From JBBRVP01 sp038246785 (GTDB lineage: Bacteria; Actinomycetota; Actinomycetes; Jiangellales; Jiangellaceae): 64,000 nucleotides of DNA. The notes beneath the pieces were generated by a model. That model worked only from the letters and a program-made list of their open reading frames with translations. It made no database searches and was not told where the DNA came from. The stretch spans positions 62,001-126,000 of the forward strand of contig JBBRVP010000005.1 in NCBI GenBank assembly GCA_038246785.1. Direction: 5' to 3'. Positions within the stretch are counted from its first letter, which is position 1. Each line of letters begins with the position of its first letter. The position numbers were made by a program, and so were the translations under genes. Positions 42,317-50,245 of the stretch are shown here, one piece after another.

Positions 42317-43462
42317 GTGTTGGATGCAGCGGTGAGCGATGCCCCCAGCGCGCCGCGCCGAGCACTGGCGCCGGCGACGCTCGCAGTGGTCGCCGGCCGC
42401 CCGGACCGCGTGCCCGACGGTCCGCTCTCGACGCCGGTCGTGCCGGCATCGACCTACCACGCGGGCGGTCCGCGCGGATACGGCCGCTTCGGCAACCCGA
42501 CGTGGGATGCCTTCGAGGCGGCGCTGGGCACGCTGGAGGGCGGCCGAGCCCTGGCGTTCGCCTCCGGCATGGCCGCCATCTCCGCGGTGCTGGACACGCT
42601 GCCGGTCGGCGCCGTCGTCGTGACGCCGCAGCACGCCTACAACGAGACCGTCCGCACGCTGCGAGAGCGGGCCGCCGAGGGACGGCTGGAGCTGCGGCAG
42701 GTCGACCCCACCGACGCCGATGCCGTCGCCGCTGCCCTGCCGGGGGCGGCGACGCTGTGGCTGGAGTCGCCGACGAACCCGATGATCGAGATCCCCGACC
42801 TGGCCGCCTGCGCCGCGGCCGCACACGAGTGCGGCGTCCGCGTGGTCGTCGACAACACCTTCGCCACGCCACTTCTGCAACGCCCGCTCGACCTGGGTGC
42901 CGACGTGGTGGTGCACAGCGCCACGAAGTACCTGGCCGGGCACTCCGATCTGCTGCTCGGCGCGACGGTGGTCGCGGCGGCGGACGACGCGGGGTACGCG
43001 GCGCTGCAGCGCCGTCGTGTCTCGGGCGGGGCCGTGCCCAGCCCCTTCGACGCATGGCTGGCCCTGCGCGGGCTGCGGACGCTGCCCCTGCGGCTCGAGC
43101 GTGGGCAGGCATCGGCCGCCGAGCTGTCCGTCCGGCTGACCGCGCATCCGGCGGTGACGCGCGTTCGCTACCCCGGGCTGCCCGACCACCCCCAGGCCGA
43201 GCTCGTCGGCCGGCAGCTGCGCGGCCCCGGCGCGATGCTCGCCGTGGAGCTCACCGACGGTGCGGGTGCTGCCGACGCCCTCGCCGAGCGCTGCCGGCTC
43301 TGGGTGCACGCAACCAGTCTCGGAGGCGTCGAATCGATGCTCGAACGCCGCCGCCGCTGGCCGGCGGAGCCGGACAGCGTGCCCGCCGCGCTGGTCCGGC
43401 TGTCCGTCGGCGTCGAGGACGTCGAGGACCTCTGGGCCGACCTGGAGCAGGCCCTCGGCTGA
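42317..43462 (+). CDS. Cys/Met metabolism PLP-dependent enzyme (cystathionine gamma-synthase/lyase type)
   Basis: A 381-residue trans-sulfuration-family enzyme. The PLP lysine is in HSATKYLAGHSDLLLG, with GRFGNPTWDAFEAALGTLEGG at the substrate end, SGMAAISAVL, ESPTNPMIEI and a C-terminal ATSLGGVESMLERRRRW. The reaction (gamma-synthase, gamma-lyase or beta-lyase) cannot be fixed from sequence alone. The start could be GTG 42317 or GTG 42332; neither has a strong ribosome site. It converges on gpsA with 8 nt between the stops. Confidence 0.9.
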   Translation: MLDAAVSDAPSAPRRALAPATLAVVAGRPDRVPDGPLSTPVVPASTYHAGGPRGYGRFGNPTWDAFEAALGTLEGGRALAFASGMAAISAVLDTLPVGAVVVTPQHAYNETVRTLRERAAEGRLELRQVDPTDADAVAAALPGAATLWLESPTNPMIEIPDLAACAAAAHECGVRVVVDNTFATPLLQRPLDLGADVVVHSATKYLAGHSDLLLGATVVAAADDAGYAALQRRRVSGGAVPSPFDAWLALRGLRTLPLRLERGQASAAELSVRLTAHPAVTRVRYPGLPDHPQAELVGRQLRGPGAMLAVELTDGAGAADALAERCRLWVHATSLGGVESMLERRRRWPAEPDSVPAALVRLSVGVEDVEDLWADLEQALG

Positions 43463-43470
43463 CAGCACGC

Positions 43471-44481
43471 TCAGCTAGACGTCCACCACTCCGGCTTGGC
43501 GCTGCGCGAGAGGATCGCCCGCATCATCTCCGATGGCGTCGTCTCGCCGCGGACGACGGTCGCGACCCCCTCGACGATCGGCATCTCGACCCCTGCCCGG
43601 CCGGCCAGCTGCGCGATGGACTCGCAGGACTTCACGCCCTCGGCCACCTGGCGCGTCGACCCCATGACCTCGGCCACCGTTTGCCCGCGACCGAGCCGCT
43701 CGCCGAAACTGCGGTTGCGCGACAGCGGCGAGGAGCACGTCGCCACAAGGTCGCCGAGCCCGGCCAGCCCGGCGAACGTCAGCGGGTCGGCCCCCAGCGC
43801 GGCACCGAGCCGGGAGGTCTCGGCGAGGCCACGGGTGATGAGGCTGGCCCGCGTGTTGTCGCCGAACCCGAAGCCGGCGACCATGCCGACCGCGAGCGCA
43901 ATCACGTTCTTCACGGCGCCACCGAGCTCGCAGCCGAGGACGTCGGTGTTGGTGTAGGGACGGAAGTACGCCGTGTGACAGGCCGCCTGCAGCAACTGGC
44001 CCACCTCCTCGTCGGCGCAGGCCACGACGCTCGCCGCCGGCTGCCGTTGGGCGATCTCCCCGGCCAGGTTGGGGCCGGAGACCACGGCGATCCGGCCGGG
44101 ACCGGCGCCGGTGACCTCGCCGACCACCTCGCTCATGCGCTTGGCCGTCCCGAGCTCGACCCCCTTCATGAGGCTGACCAGCACGGCCCCCGTGGGCAGG
44201 GCCGGCGCCCAGGACGTCAGGTTGACGCGCAACGCCTGCGACGGCAGGGCGAGCACCACGAGCTGGGCACCGTCGAGCGCCTCCCGGGGTTCCGCGGTGG
44301 CCCGCAACCCGCTGGGCAGGGTGAGGCCGGGCAGATAGTCACGGTTCTCGCGATCGGCGTTCAGCGACGCGGCCAGTTCGGGGCGCCGCGCCCACAGCAC
44401 CGTGTCGGTGCCGGCGTCCGCGAGCACCATGGAGAACGCCGTCCCCCACGACCCTGCTCCGAGCACGGCAGCGCGGGTCAC
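43471..44481 (-). CDS. gpsA: NAD(P)-dependent glycerol-3-phosphate dehydrogenase
   Basis: Supplies sn-glycerol-3-phosphate for phospholipids. The 336-residue protein begins MTRAAVLGAGSWGTAFSMVLAD, has SLMKGVELGT, the conserved CELGGAVKNVIALAVGM with the catalytic lysine, FGDNTRASLITRGLAE and GLAGLGDLVATC. GTG 44481 overlaps the plsC stop by 4 nt. The plsC-gpsA pair supplies consecutive steps of lipid synthesis. Confidence 0.96.
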   Translation of the reverse strand: MTRAAVLGAGSWGTAFSMVLADAGTDTVLWARRPELAASLNADRENRDYLPGLTLPSGLRATAEPREALDGAQLVVLALPSQALRVNLTSWAPALPTGAVLVSLMKGVELGTAKRMSEVVGEVTGAGPGRIAVVSGPNLAGEIAQRQPAASVVACADEEVGQLLQAACHTAYFRPYTNTDVLGCELGGAVKNVIALAVGMVAGFGFGDNTRASLITRGLAETSRLGAALGADPLTFAGLAGLGDLVATCSSPLSRNRSFGERLGRGQTVAEVMGSTRQVAEGVKSCESIAQLAGRAGVEMPIVEGVATVVRGETTPSEMMRAILSRSAKPEWWTSS

Positions 44482-45227
44482 GACGCCGCCCGGTGGCGCC
44501 GGTGCCAGTTGCCTGTCGTGGGCAGGCCGGCTGCCCGCGGGTCGAGGCGCTGCGGCGGGGCCGGTTCTCCGCGCAGCTGCTCGAGCTGCGCGGTGAGGGC
44601 AGCGACGATGCGCTGGGTGGCCTCGTCGAGCACCCGCGGCGTCGGCGGCTTGTCGCGCAGGTCGTCCAGGTCGACAGGCGGACCGGCGAGCACGTGCACC
44701 GTCCGGCGCGGGAGGACGTGGGGGACCTTGCCGTACGGCGCGAGGACGTCCTGGACCCCCCACTGGGCGATCGGGACGACGTCGCAGCCGGTCTCCAGCG
44801 CGACCCGCGAAGCACCGGTCTTGCCGCGCATCGGCCACAGATCCGGGTCGCGGGTCAACGTCCCCTCGGGGTAGATGCCGACGCACTGCCCCGCTCGCAC
44901 CGCCGCCACGGCGGCCCGGAAGGCGCCCTGCGCGTCGGATGTCTCGCGGTAGACGGGGATCTGCCCGCAGGCGGCGATGAGTCGGCCGAGCAGGGGAATC
45001 CGGAACACCGAGTCCTTCGCCAGATAGCGGACCGCGCGGCCGTTGTCCCATAGGAAGTGCGCGAACGTGAACGGGTCCAGGTACGAGATGTGGTTGGTGA
45101 CGACGACTGCGCCGCCCACCGGCACGTGCTCCTCGCCCCGCCAGTCGCGCCTCGAGATCGCCAGCAGGGCCGGCTTCACCAGCACGACGACGACCCTGAA
45201 CCAGAAACCAACCCGGGCGCGCGCCAC
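44478..45227 (-). CDS. plsC: 1-acyl-sn-glycerol-3-phosphate acyltransferase (PlsC family)
   Basis: A 249-residue membrane-associated acyltransferase. The HX4D catalytic motif is NHISYLDPF, and YPEGTLTRDPDLWPMRGKTGASRVAL gives the phosphate-binding block. The start is GTG 45227 with GAGGAGG 4 nt upstream. It is translationally coupled to gpsA, so it likely makes phosphatidate from lysophosphatidate. Other PlsC-like acceptors are possible. Confidence 0.93.
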   Translation of the reverse strand: MARARVGFWFRVVVVLVKPALLAISRRDWRGEEHVPVGGAVVVTNHISYLDPFTFAHFLWDNGRAVRYLAKDSVFRIPLLGRLIAACGQIPVYRETSDAQGAFRAAVAAVRAGQCVGIYPEGTLTRDPDLWPMRGKTGASRVALETGCDVVPIAQWGVQDVLAPYGKVPHVLPRRTVHVLAGPPVDLDDLRDKPPTPRVLDEATQRIVAALTAQLEQLRGEPAPPQRLDPRAAGLPTTGNWHRRHRAAS

Positions 45228-45316
45228 GAGACCTCCTCGTCACCGCCTCCCGGCGGGCCGCCTCATCCTTGCGTCCAGCACCGTCGCTGTCGAGAACGGC
45301 TGGCAGGATCGGCGAC

Positions 45317-46030
45317 GTGTCCCCCGCAGCCGAGCCGAGGCCGGGTCAATCACGCCGGGCGTGGGCCGTCGTGGTTCCGGTCAAGCGCTCCGACCTGGCG
45401 AAGACGCGGCTACGCGGGGACTTCGTCGACCTGCGCTCCGAGCTCGCCCTCGCGTTCGCGGAGGACGTCGTGACGGTCGCGGCGTCCTGCCGGCCGGTGG
45501 CAGGCGTCGTCGCGGTGACCAACGACTCGTCCGCCGCGGCTCGCCTCCGCTCGCACGGTGCCGTCGTCGTGCCGGACCGTCCAGAGGCGGGCCTCAACGC
45601 CGCGCTCCACCTCGGCGCACGGCACGTGCAGGACCGGCTGCCCGGAGCCTGGCTCGCTGCATTGCAGTCCGACCTGCCGGCCCTGACCGCGGAGGTGCTC
45701 GAGCGGGCGCTGCGCCGAGCCGCGGCCTCGCCGAGCGCCTACGTCACCGACGCAGCAGGCACCGGGACGACGCTGTACGCGACGACGACATCCCCCTTCG
45801 CCCCGCGCTTCGGTCCGGCCTCGGCGGCAGCGCACCGCGACGCTGGCGCGCACGAAGTCGACGGGAAGGGGCTCGAGCGGTTGCGCCGTGACGTCGACAC
45901 CGACGAAGACCTCCGCGCGGCGCTCGCCCTCGGCGTCGGTGAGTGCACCGCAGCCGTGCTGCGCCGGGCCGGGGAGCCAGGGCTACCCGAGCCGGGGCAG
46001 CGCAGCGGTCCTCGGCACCGGCTGTCGTGA
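45317..46030 (+). CDS. cofC: Phospholactate/phosphoenolpyruvate guanylyltransferase CofC
   Basis: A step of coenzyme F420 synthesis, linking GMP to 2-phospholactate or PEP. The 237-residue nucleotidyltransferase-fold protein has AVVVPVKRSDLAKTRL, VVAVTNDSSAAARL, VVPDRPEAGLNAAL, LQSDLPALTAEVLERAL and RRDVDTDEDLRAALALGVG. GTG 45317 puts the start just before the core; a TTG 16 codons upstream is possible. Its divergent position next to plsC-gpsA is known from other actinomycetes. Confidence 0.93.
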   Translation: MSPAAEPRPGQSRRAWAVVVPVKRSDLAKTRLRGDFVDLRSELALAFAEDVVTVAASCRPVAGVVAVTNDSSAAARLRSHGAVVVPDRPEAGLNAALHLGARHVQDRLPGAWLAALQSDLPALTAEVLERALRRAAASPSAYVTDAAGTGTTLYATTTSPFAPRFGPASAAAHRDAGAHEVDGKGLERLRRDVDTDEDLRAALALGVGECTAAVLRRAGEPGLPEPGQRSGPRHRLS

Positions 46031-46037
46031 CGTCTCC

Positions 46038-46065
46038 GGGGCCGAACCCCACAGGATCCGGCCCC
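46038..46065. terminator. Hairpin between convergent cofC and hup
   Basis: GGGGCCG (46038-46044) and CGGCCCC (46059-46065) form a perfect 7-bp stem with a 14-nt loop. It lies between two stop codons 55 nt apart and could work in both directions. There is no U-tract. Confidence 0.45.
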
Positions 46066-46084
46066 GTCGAGGCGCTCGAAGTGC

Positions 46085-46702
46085 TCAGGCCTTCTTGGTC
46101 GCGCGCTTCCTGGTCGCCGTCTTGCTAGTAGCTGTCTTGCTGGTCGTCGACTTGGCCGGAGCCTTGGCTGTCCGCGCCGTGGCCGAGCTCGCGCGGGTCG
46201 TCTTCTTCGCCGCGGAGGACGGCGCGGACTTGCGGGTGGTCTTCTTCGCTGTCGTCTTCTTCGCGGTCGTCTTCTTCGCGGTCGTCTTCGCCGCGGCGGC
46301 CTTGCTCGTGGCCGCCCGCTTCGTGGTCGTCTTCCGCGCAGCAGTGCTCTTGCTGGCGGCGGAGGACGAGCCGCCGCGACCGGTCGCGGTCTTGGCGGTG
46401 GCGGCCGCGACTCGCGGCAGCTTCTTCGCGCCCGAGACGACGGCCTTGAGCTCGGTGCCGGGGCGGAACTTCGGCACCGACGTCTTCTTCATCCGCACCC
46501 GGTCACCTGTGCGGGGATTGCGTGCGTAGCGCGCCGCACGCTCGACCTTCTCGAAGGCGCCGAAGCCGGTGATGACCACCTTCTCGCCCTTGACGACGCT
46601 GCGCATGATGACGTCGAGCACCGACTCCAGCGCCTGTTGCGCGGCCTTCCGGTTGCCGTCGTAACGAGCAGCCAGCTCGTCGACCAGCTGTGCCTTGTTC
46701 AC
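46085..46702 (-). CDS. hup: HU-family DNA-binding protein with long basic tail
   Basis: A nucleoid protein with the HU fold in residues 1-90 (MNKAQLVDELAARYDGNRKAAQQALESVLD, then VVITGFGAFEKVERAARYARNPRTGDRVRM). A 110-residue Lys/Ala/Thr-rich tail with repeats of AKKTT follows. This histone-like tail is the actinobacterial HupS/HBs type, known in mycobacteria and Streptomyces to tune DNA compaction and spore nucleoids. GTG 46702 begins the conserved core. It is separate from leuD and has its own promoter. Confidence 0.95.
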   Translation of the reverse strand: MNKAQLVDELAARYDGNRKAAQQALESVLDVIMRSVVKGEKVVITGFGAFEKVERAARYARNPRTGDRVRMKKTSVPKFRPGTELKAVVSGAKKLPRVAAATAKTATGRGGSSSAASKSTAARKTTTKRAATSKAAAAKTTAKKTTAKKTTAKKTTRKSAPSSAAKKTTRASSATARTAKAPAKSTTSKTATSKTATRKRATKKA

Positions 46703-46758
46703 TCTGCTTCCCCTTCGTGGCACGGATGCTGCAGTCGGACGGACGTCCGCTGGGAGGA

Positions 46759-46787
46759 ACGCTAGGGAATACAAGGCCTTTGCACAA
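46759..46787 (-). promoter_or_regulatory. Candidate promoter for hup
   Basis: Minus strand TTGTGC (46782-46787), 17-nt spacer, TAGCGT (46759-46764), 57 nt before the GTG start. Both hexamers and the spacing are good. The local AT content is higher than in the surroundings. Confidence 0.6.
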
Positions 46788-46869
46788 TCACCAGATGCAG
46801 AAGATTGCGGTCGTGTCGGCGCGGTGGATCACGGCGTACCGGGGCGCGGAGACGGAAACCCTTTGCAGA

Positions 46870-47469
46870 TCAGGGGTTCGGGGCATCGGTGGCGGGAAGC
46901 CACGGCTGCCGGCCGGCCTCGAACCGTTCGATCGCGTCGACGTGGCGCAGGGTGCAAGCGATCTCGTCGAGGCCCTCGAGCAGGCGCCCGCGCGTGTGGT
47001 CGTCGATCTGGAAGGGCGCCACCGCGTCGCCGGCTCGCACCTCGCGCGCCTCCAGGTCGACGGTCACCTCCGTCGTCGGATGAGCCTCGACCAGCTGCCA
47101 GAGCTGCTGGACCGTCTGCTCGTCGACCTGAGCGGCCAGCAGCCCAGCTTTGCCCGCGTTGCTGCGGAAGATGTCGCCGAAACGTGGGCTGAGCACGGCA
47201 CGGAACCCGTAGTCCTGCAGAGCCCAGACGGCGTGCTCGCGCGAAGAGCCGGTGCCGAAGTCCGAACCGGCGACGAGCACCGAACCGCCCCGGTGCTGCG
47301 GCTGGTTGAGCACGAAGTCCGGATCCCGGCGCCAGGTGGCGAAGCAGCCGTCCCCGAAGCCGGTGCGCGTGACACGCTTGAGGTACTCGGCCGGGACGAT
47401 CTGATCGGTGTCGACGTTGCTGCGCCGCAGCGGCACCGCGGTCCCGGTATGGCGGGTGAAGCGGTCCAT
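46870..47469 (-). CDS. leuD: 3-isopropylmalate dehydratase small subunit
   Basis: Second subunit of isopropylmalate isomerase in leucine synthesis. The 199-residue protein has RHTGTAVPLRRSNVDTDQIVPAEYLKRVTRTGFGDG, VAGSDFGTGSSREHAVWAL and GFRAVLSPRFGDIFRSNAGKAGLL. ATG 47469 is 4 nt after the leuC stop; the two genes form a coupled operon. Confidence 0.97.
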   Translation of the reverse strand: MDRFTRHTGTAVPLRRSNVDTDQIVPAEYLKRVTRTGFGDGCFATWRRDPDFVLNQPQHRGGSVLVAGSDFGTGSSREHAVWALQDYGFRAVLSPRFGDIFRSNAGKAGLLAAQVDEQTVQQLWQLVEAHPTTEVTVDLEAREVRAGDAVAPFQIDDHTRGRLLEGLDEIACTLRHVDAIERFEAGRQPWLPATDAPNP

Positions 47470-47473
47470 GGCC

Positions 47474-48895
47474 TCAGGCCTCCACGAGCAGGTCGAGGTC
47501 GAACGGAGCGGCCAGGTGGCCACTGATCGCGGTTGCTGCGGCGACGTACGGCGACACGAGGTGGGTGCGGCCACCCTTGCCTTGGCGCCCTTCGAAGTTG
47601 CGGTTGGACGTGGAGGCGCTGCGCTCGCCCGGCGCCAGCTGGTCGGGGTTCATGCCGAGGCACATGGAGCACCCGGCGCCGCGCCACTCGGCACCGGCAG
47701 CGAGGAAGACCTCGTCGAGGCCCTCGGCCTCGGCCTGCAGCCGCACCCGGACCGAACCGGGGACGACGAGCATGCGCACGCCGCCTCGTACCCGCCGGCC
47801 GCGCAGCACGGAGGCGGCCGCGCGCAGGTCCTCGATGCGCCCGTTCGTGCACGACCCGAGGAATACCGTGTCGACACGGATGTCACGCATCGCCGTGCCG
47901 GGCGCGAGATCCATGTAGCCCAGGGCACGCTCGGCAGCGGCGCGCGTGGCCGGGTCGGCGAAGGACGCCGGGTCGGGGACGGTCCCGGAGAGCGGCACAC
48001 CTTGGCCGGGGTTGGTGCCCCAGGTGACGAACGGCGCCACGGCGGACGCATCGAGGCACACCTCGCGGTCGAAGCCAGCATCGGCGTCGGTGACCAGGGA
48101 CTGCCAGTGGGCGAGGGCGGACTCCCAGCGCGCGCCCTGCGGCGCATGCGGGCGGCCCGCCAGGTAGTCGAACGTCGTCTCGTCGGGCGCCACCAAGCCG
48201 GCCTTGGCACCCCACTCGATCGACATGTTGCACAGGGTCATGCGGGCCTCCATGGACATCGCGGCGACGGCCGGGCCGCGGTACTCCACGACGTGGCCCT
48301 GGCCGCCACCAGTGCCCACCTGGGCGATGAGGGCCAGCGCGAGGTCCTTGGCGGTGACGTCGTGCGATAGTCGGCCGTCGACGGTGACCGCCATCGTGCG
48401 CGGCCGCGCCTGCGGGAGGGTCTGCGTGGCCAGCACGTGCTCGACCTCGCTCGTCCCGATGCCGAACGCCAGCGCGCCGAAGGCACCGTGGGTCGACGTG
48501 TGCGAGTCGCCGCAGACGACGGTCGTGCCGGGTTGGGTGAGCCCCAGCTGCGGGCCGATGACGTGGACGATCCCCTGCTCGGAGTCGCCCATCGGGTGCA
48601 GGCGGATCCCGAACTGCGCGCAGTTGCGGCGCAGGGTCTCGACCTGCGTACGGGACACCGGATCGGCGATCGGGCGGTCGAGATCGACCGTGGGGACGTT
48701 GTGGTCCTCGGTCGCGATCGTCAGGTCGGGCCTGCGTACGGCGCGGCCGGAAAGCCGAAGGCCGTCGAACGCCTGCGGGCTAGTCACTTCGTGGACCAGA
48801 TGCAGGTCGATATAGAGCAGGTCAGGCTCGCCCTCGGCGCTGCGGACGACGTGGTCGTCCCAGACCTTCTCCGACAGCGTCCTGGCTGCAGGCAT
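47474..48895 (-). CDS. leuC: 3-isopropylmalate dehydratase large subunit
   Basis: The [4Fe-4S] subunit of isopropylmalate isomerase. The 473-residue protein starts MPAARTLSEKVWDDHVV, with HLVHEVTSPQAFDGL, GDSHTSTHGAFGALAFGIGTSEVEHVL and the cluster cysteines in FLGSCTNGRIEDL and GCSMCLGMNPDQL. ATG 48895 has GGAG 6 nt upstream. Transcribed away from the adjacent IclR-family regulator. Confidence 0.97.
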   Translation of the reverse strand: MPAARTLSEKVWDDHVVRSAEGEPDLLYIDLHLVHEVTSPQAFDGLRLSGRAVRRPDLTIATEDHNVPTVDLDRPIADPVSRTQVETLRRNCAQFGIRLHPMGDSEQGIVHVIGPQLGLTQPGTTVVCGDSHTSTHGAFGALAFGIGTSEVEHVLATQTLPQARPRTMAVTVDGRLSHDVTAKDLALALIAQVGTGGGQGHVVEYRGPAVAAMSMEARMTLCNMSIEWGAKAGLVAPDETTFDYLAGRPHAPQGARWESALAHWQSLVTDADAGFDREVCLDASAVAPFVTWGTNPGQGVPLSGTVPDPASFADPATRAAAERALGYMDLAPGTAMRDIRVDTVFLGSCTNGRIEDLRAAASVLRGRRVRGGVRMLVVPGSVRVRLQAEAEGLDEVFLAAGAEWRGAGCSMCLGMNPDQLAPGERSASTSNRNFEGRQGKGGRTHLVSPYVAAATAISGHLAAPFDLDLLVEA

Positions 48896-48949
48896 CTCGT
48901 GCTCCTCTGGCCCGTCCCCGCGCCCGGCCGGTCCGGGCGGCCAGGTTGC

Positions 48950-48966
48950 GTCTCGGATGTCGAGAC
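48950..48966. promoter_or_regulatory. Inverted repeat between leuC and its regulator
   Basis: GTCTCG (48950-48955), 5-nt spacer GATGT, CGAGAC (48961-48966): a perfect 6-bp inverted repeat in the divergent leuC/IclR promoter region. NdgR and LtbR control leuCD from this kind of site in Streptomyces and corynebacteria, so it is a candidate operator. Confidence 0.55.
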
Positions 48967-48980
48967 GACAGTATCGCTTC

Positions 48981-49718
48981 ATGGACAACTCTAGCGGAGT
49001 GGGTGTCCTCGACAAGGCCGCGACGGTCCTCTCGGCGCTGGAGGCCGGCCCCGCCACCCTGGCCCACCTCGTGCACGCCACCGGGCTCGCGCGGCCGACC
49101 GCGCACCGCCTCGCCGTCGCCCTGGAACACCACCGTCTGGTGGCCCGCGACATGCAGGGACGCTTCGTGCTCGGTCCCCGGCTGGGCGAGCTCGCGACCG
49201 CAGCCGGCGATGACCGGCTGCTCGCGGCCGCCGCGACCCTGCTGGCGCGACTTCGCGACGCCACCGGCGAGAGCGCCCAGCTCTTCCGCCGGCAGGGGGA
49301 CCAACGCGTCTGCGTCGCCGCCGCCGAGCGTCCGCACGGACTCCGCGACACCATCCCGGTGGGCAGCGCACTCACGATGCACGCCGGGTCGGCCGCCCAG
49401 GTGCTGCTGGCCTGGGAGGAGCCGGAGCGCCTGCACCGCGGGTTGCAGGGGGCGAAGTTCACGGCGACCGCGCTGTCCGCAGTACGCCGCCGAGGGTGGG
49501 CGCAGAGCGTCGGCGAGCGCGAGCTCGGCGTCGCCTCCGTGTCTGCCCCCGTACGCTCGCCGTCTGGCAAGGTCGTCGCGGCCGTGTCGGTGTCGGGCCC
49601 GATCGAGCGGCTCACCCGGCAACCGGGGCGCCTGCACGCGCCCGCTGTGCTCGCGGTTGGCGAGCGGCTCGGCGAGGTCCTGCGGCGCAGCGAAGCGCCG
49701 GCCAGCGCTCCCGCCTGA
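48981..49718 (+). CDS. ndgR: IclR family transcriptional regulator (NdgR/LtbR-like)
   Basis: A 245-residue regulator with an N-terminal winged helix (VLDKAATVLSALEAGPATLAHLVHATGLARPTAHRLAVALEHHRLV) and a C-terminal effector domain (GDDRLLAAAATLLARLRDATGESAQLF, then VSVSGPIERL). Position divergent from leuCD is that of NdgR in Streptomyces and LtbR in Corynebacterium, which control leucine genes and amino-acid-dependent growth. ATG 48981 begins the MDNSSGVGVLDKA sequence typical of these proteins. Confidence 0.92.
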   Translation: MDNSSGVGVLDKAATVLSALEAGPATLAHLVHATGLARPTAHRLAVALEHHRLVARDMQGRFVLGPRLGELATAAGDDRLLAAAATLLARLRDATGESAQLFRRQGDQRVCVAAAERPHGLRDTIPVGSALTMHAGSAAQVLLAWEEPERLHRGLQGAKFTATALSAVRRRGWAQSVGERELGVASVSAPVRSPSGKVVAAVSVSGPIERLTRQPGRLHAPAVLAVGERLGEVLRRSEAPASAPA

Positions 49719-49769
49719 CCGCGGCGGCCAGCTACCCGAGAACCCCACGCCAGGTGGCGGCCCCGTCCC

Positions 49770-49797
49770 GAGTTGATCACGTTAACGTGGTCAACTC
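49770..49797. repeat. 28-bp near-perfect palindrome
   Basis: GAGTTGA-T-CACGT-TA-ACGTG-G-TCAACTC, with a single T/G interruption, centred on GTTAAC at 49781-49786. It lies 52 nt downstream of the IclR-family gene and is directly joined to the next hairpin. It is either a strong hairpin or a protein-binding site. Confidence 0.75.
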
Positions 49798-49834
49798 CCC
49801 CTTCCCGTCTCCTGCAGGACGCGGGAAGGGGGAG
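49795..49834. terminator. Perfect 13-bp hairpin between the IclR regulator gene and tRNA-Glu
   Basis: CTCCCCCTTCCCG (49795-49807) and CGGGAAGGGGGAG (49822-49834) form a perfect 13-bp stem. The 14-nt loop contains the palindrome TCCTGCAGGA. Its left arm shares three bases with the preceding 28-bp palindrome. It lies between two converging transcription units (IclR gene, tRNA-Glu) and is probably a bidirectional terminator. Confidence 0.65.
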
Positions 49835-49910
49835 TACGAGGCGCCAAGGCGGAGCAGCACCGGCGAAGGCACCCGGCGGCGGGAGGTGCCCGCCGACCGG
49901 AGGCCAGAAG

Positions 49911-49983
49911 TAGCCCCGACCGGATTCGAACCGGCGCTACCGCCTTGAGAGGGCGGCGTGCTAGGCCGCTACACAACGGGGCC
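49911..49983 (-). tRNA. tRNA-Glu (anticodon CTC)
   Basis: A 73-nt cloverleaf on the minus strand. The acceptor stem is GGCCCCG / CGGGGCT with a G-U first pair, the discriminator is A, and no CCA is encoded. The anticodon stem CCGCC/GGCGG encloses loop CTCTCAA with anticodon CTC. The T-arm TTCGAAT loop is standard. Confidence 0.95.
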
Positions 49984-50081
49984 ATGTGCTGCCAGCGGTG
50001 CTGGCTGGTGGTGCCGTCCGGTGGTGCTGGACATGCCCGAGGAAGGATACCGGAGGGTGCGGGGAGGCCCGAACTCGCGCG

Positions 50082-50153
50082 CTGGGGTACTAGGACTCGA
50101 ACCTAGACTAACGGAGCCAGAATCCGTCGGGCTGCCAATTACCCCATACCCCA
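50082..50153 (-). tRNA. tRNA-Gln (anticodon CTG)
   Basis: A 72-nt cloverleaf on the minus strand. The acceptor stem is TGGGGTA / TACCCCA (7 perfect pairs) with discriminator G. The anticodon stem ACGGA/TCCGT encloses loop TTCTGGC, anticodon CTG. CCA is not encoded. Tandem Gln-Glu tRNA genes next to gltX are common in actinomycetes. Confidence 0.95.
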
Positions 50154-50245
50154 TGGGGCCTCGCGGCCGGGGGCCGAGGCTACCCGACCGGCCGCAGGCC
50201 GACCAAACCAGGCAACCGGGCAAGACCGACCCGCCACGGCGGCGG

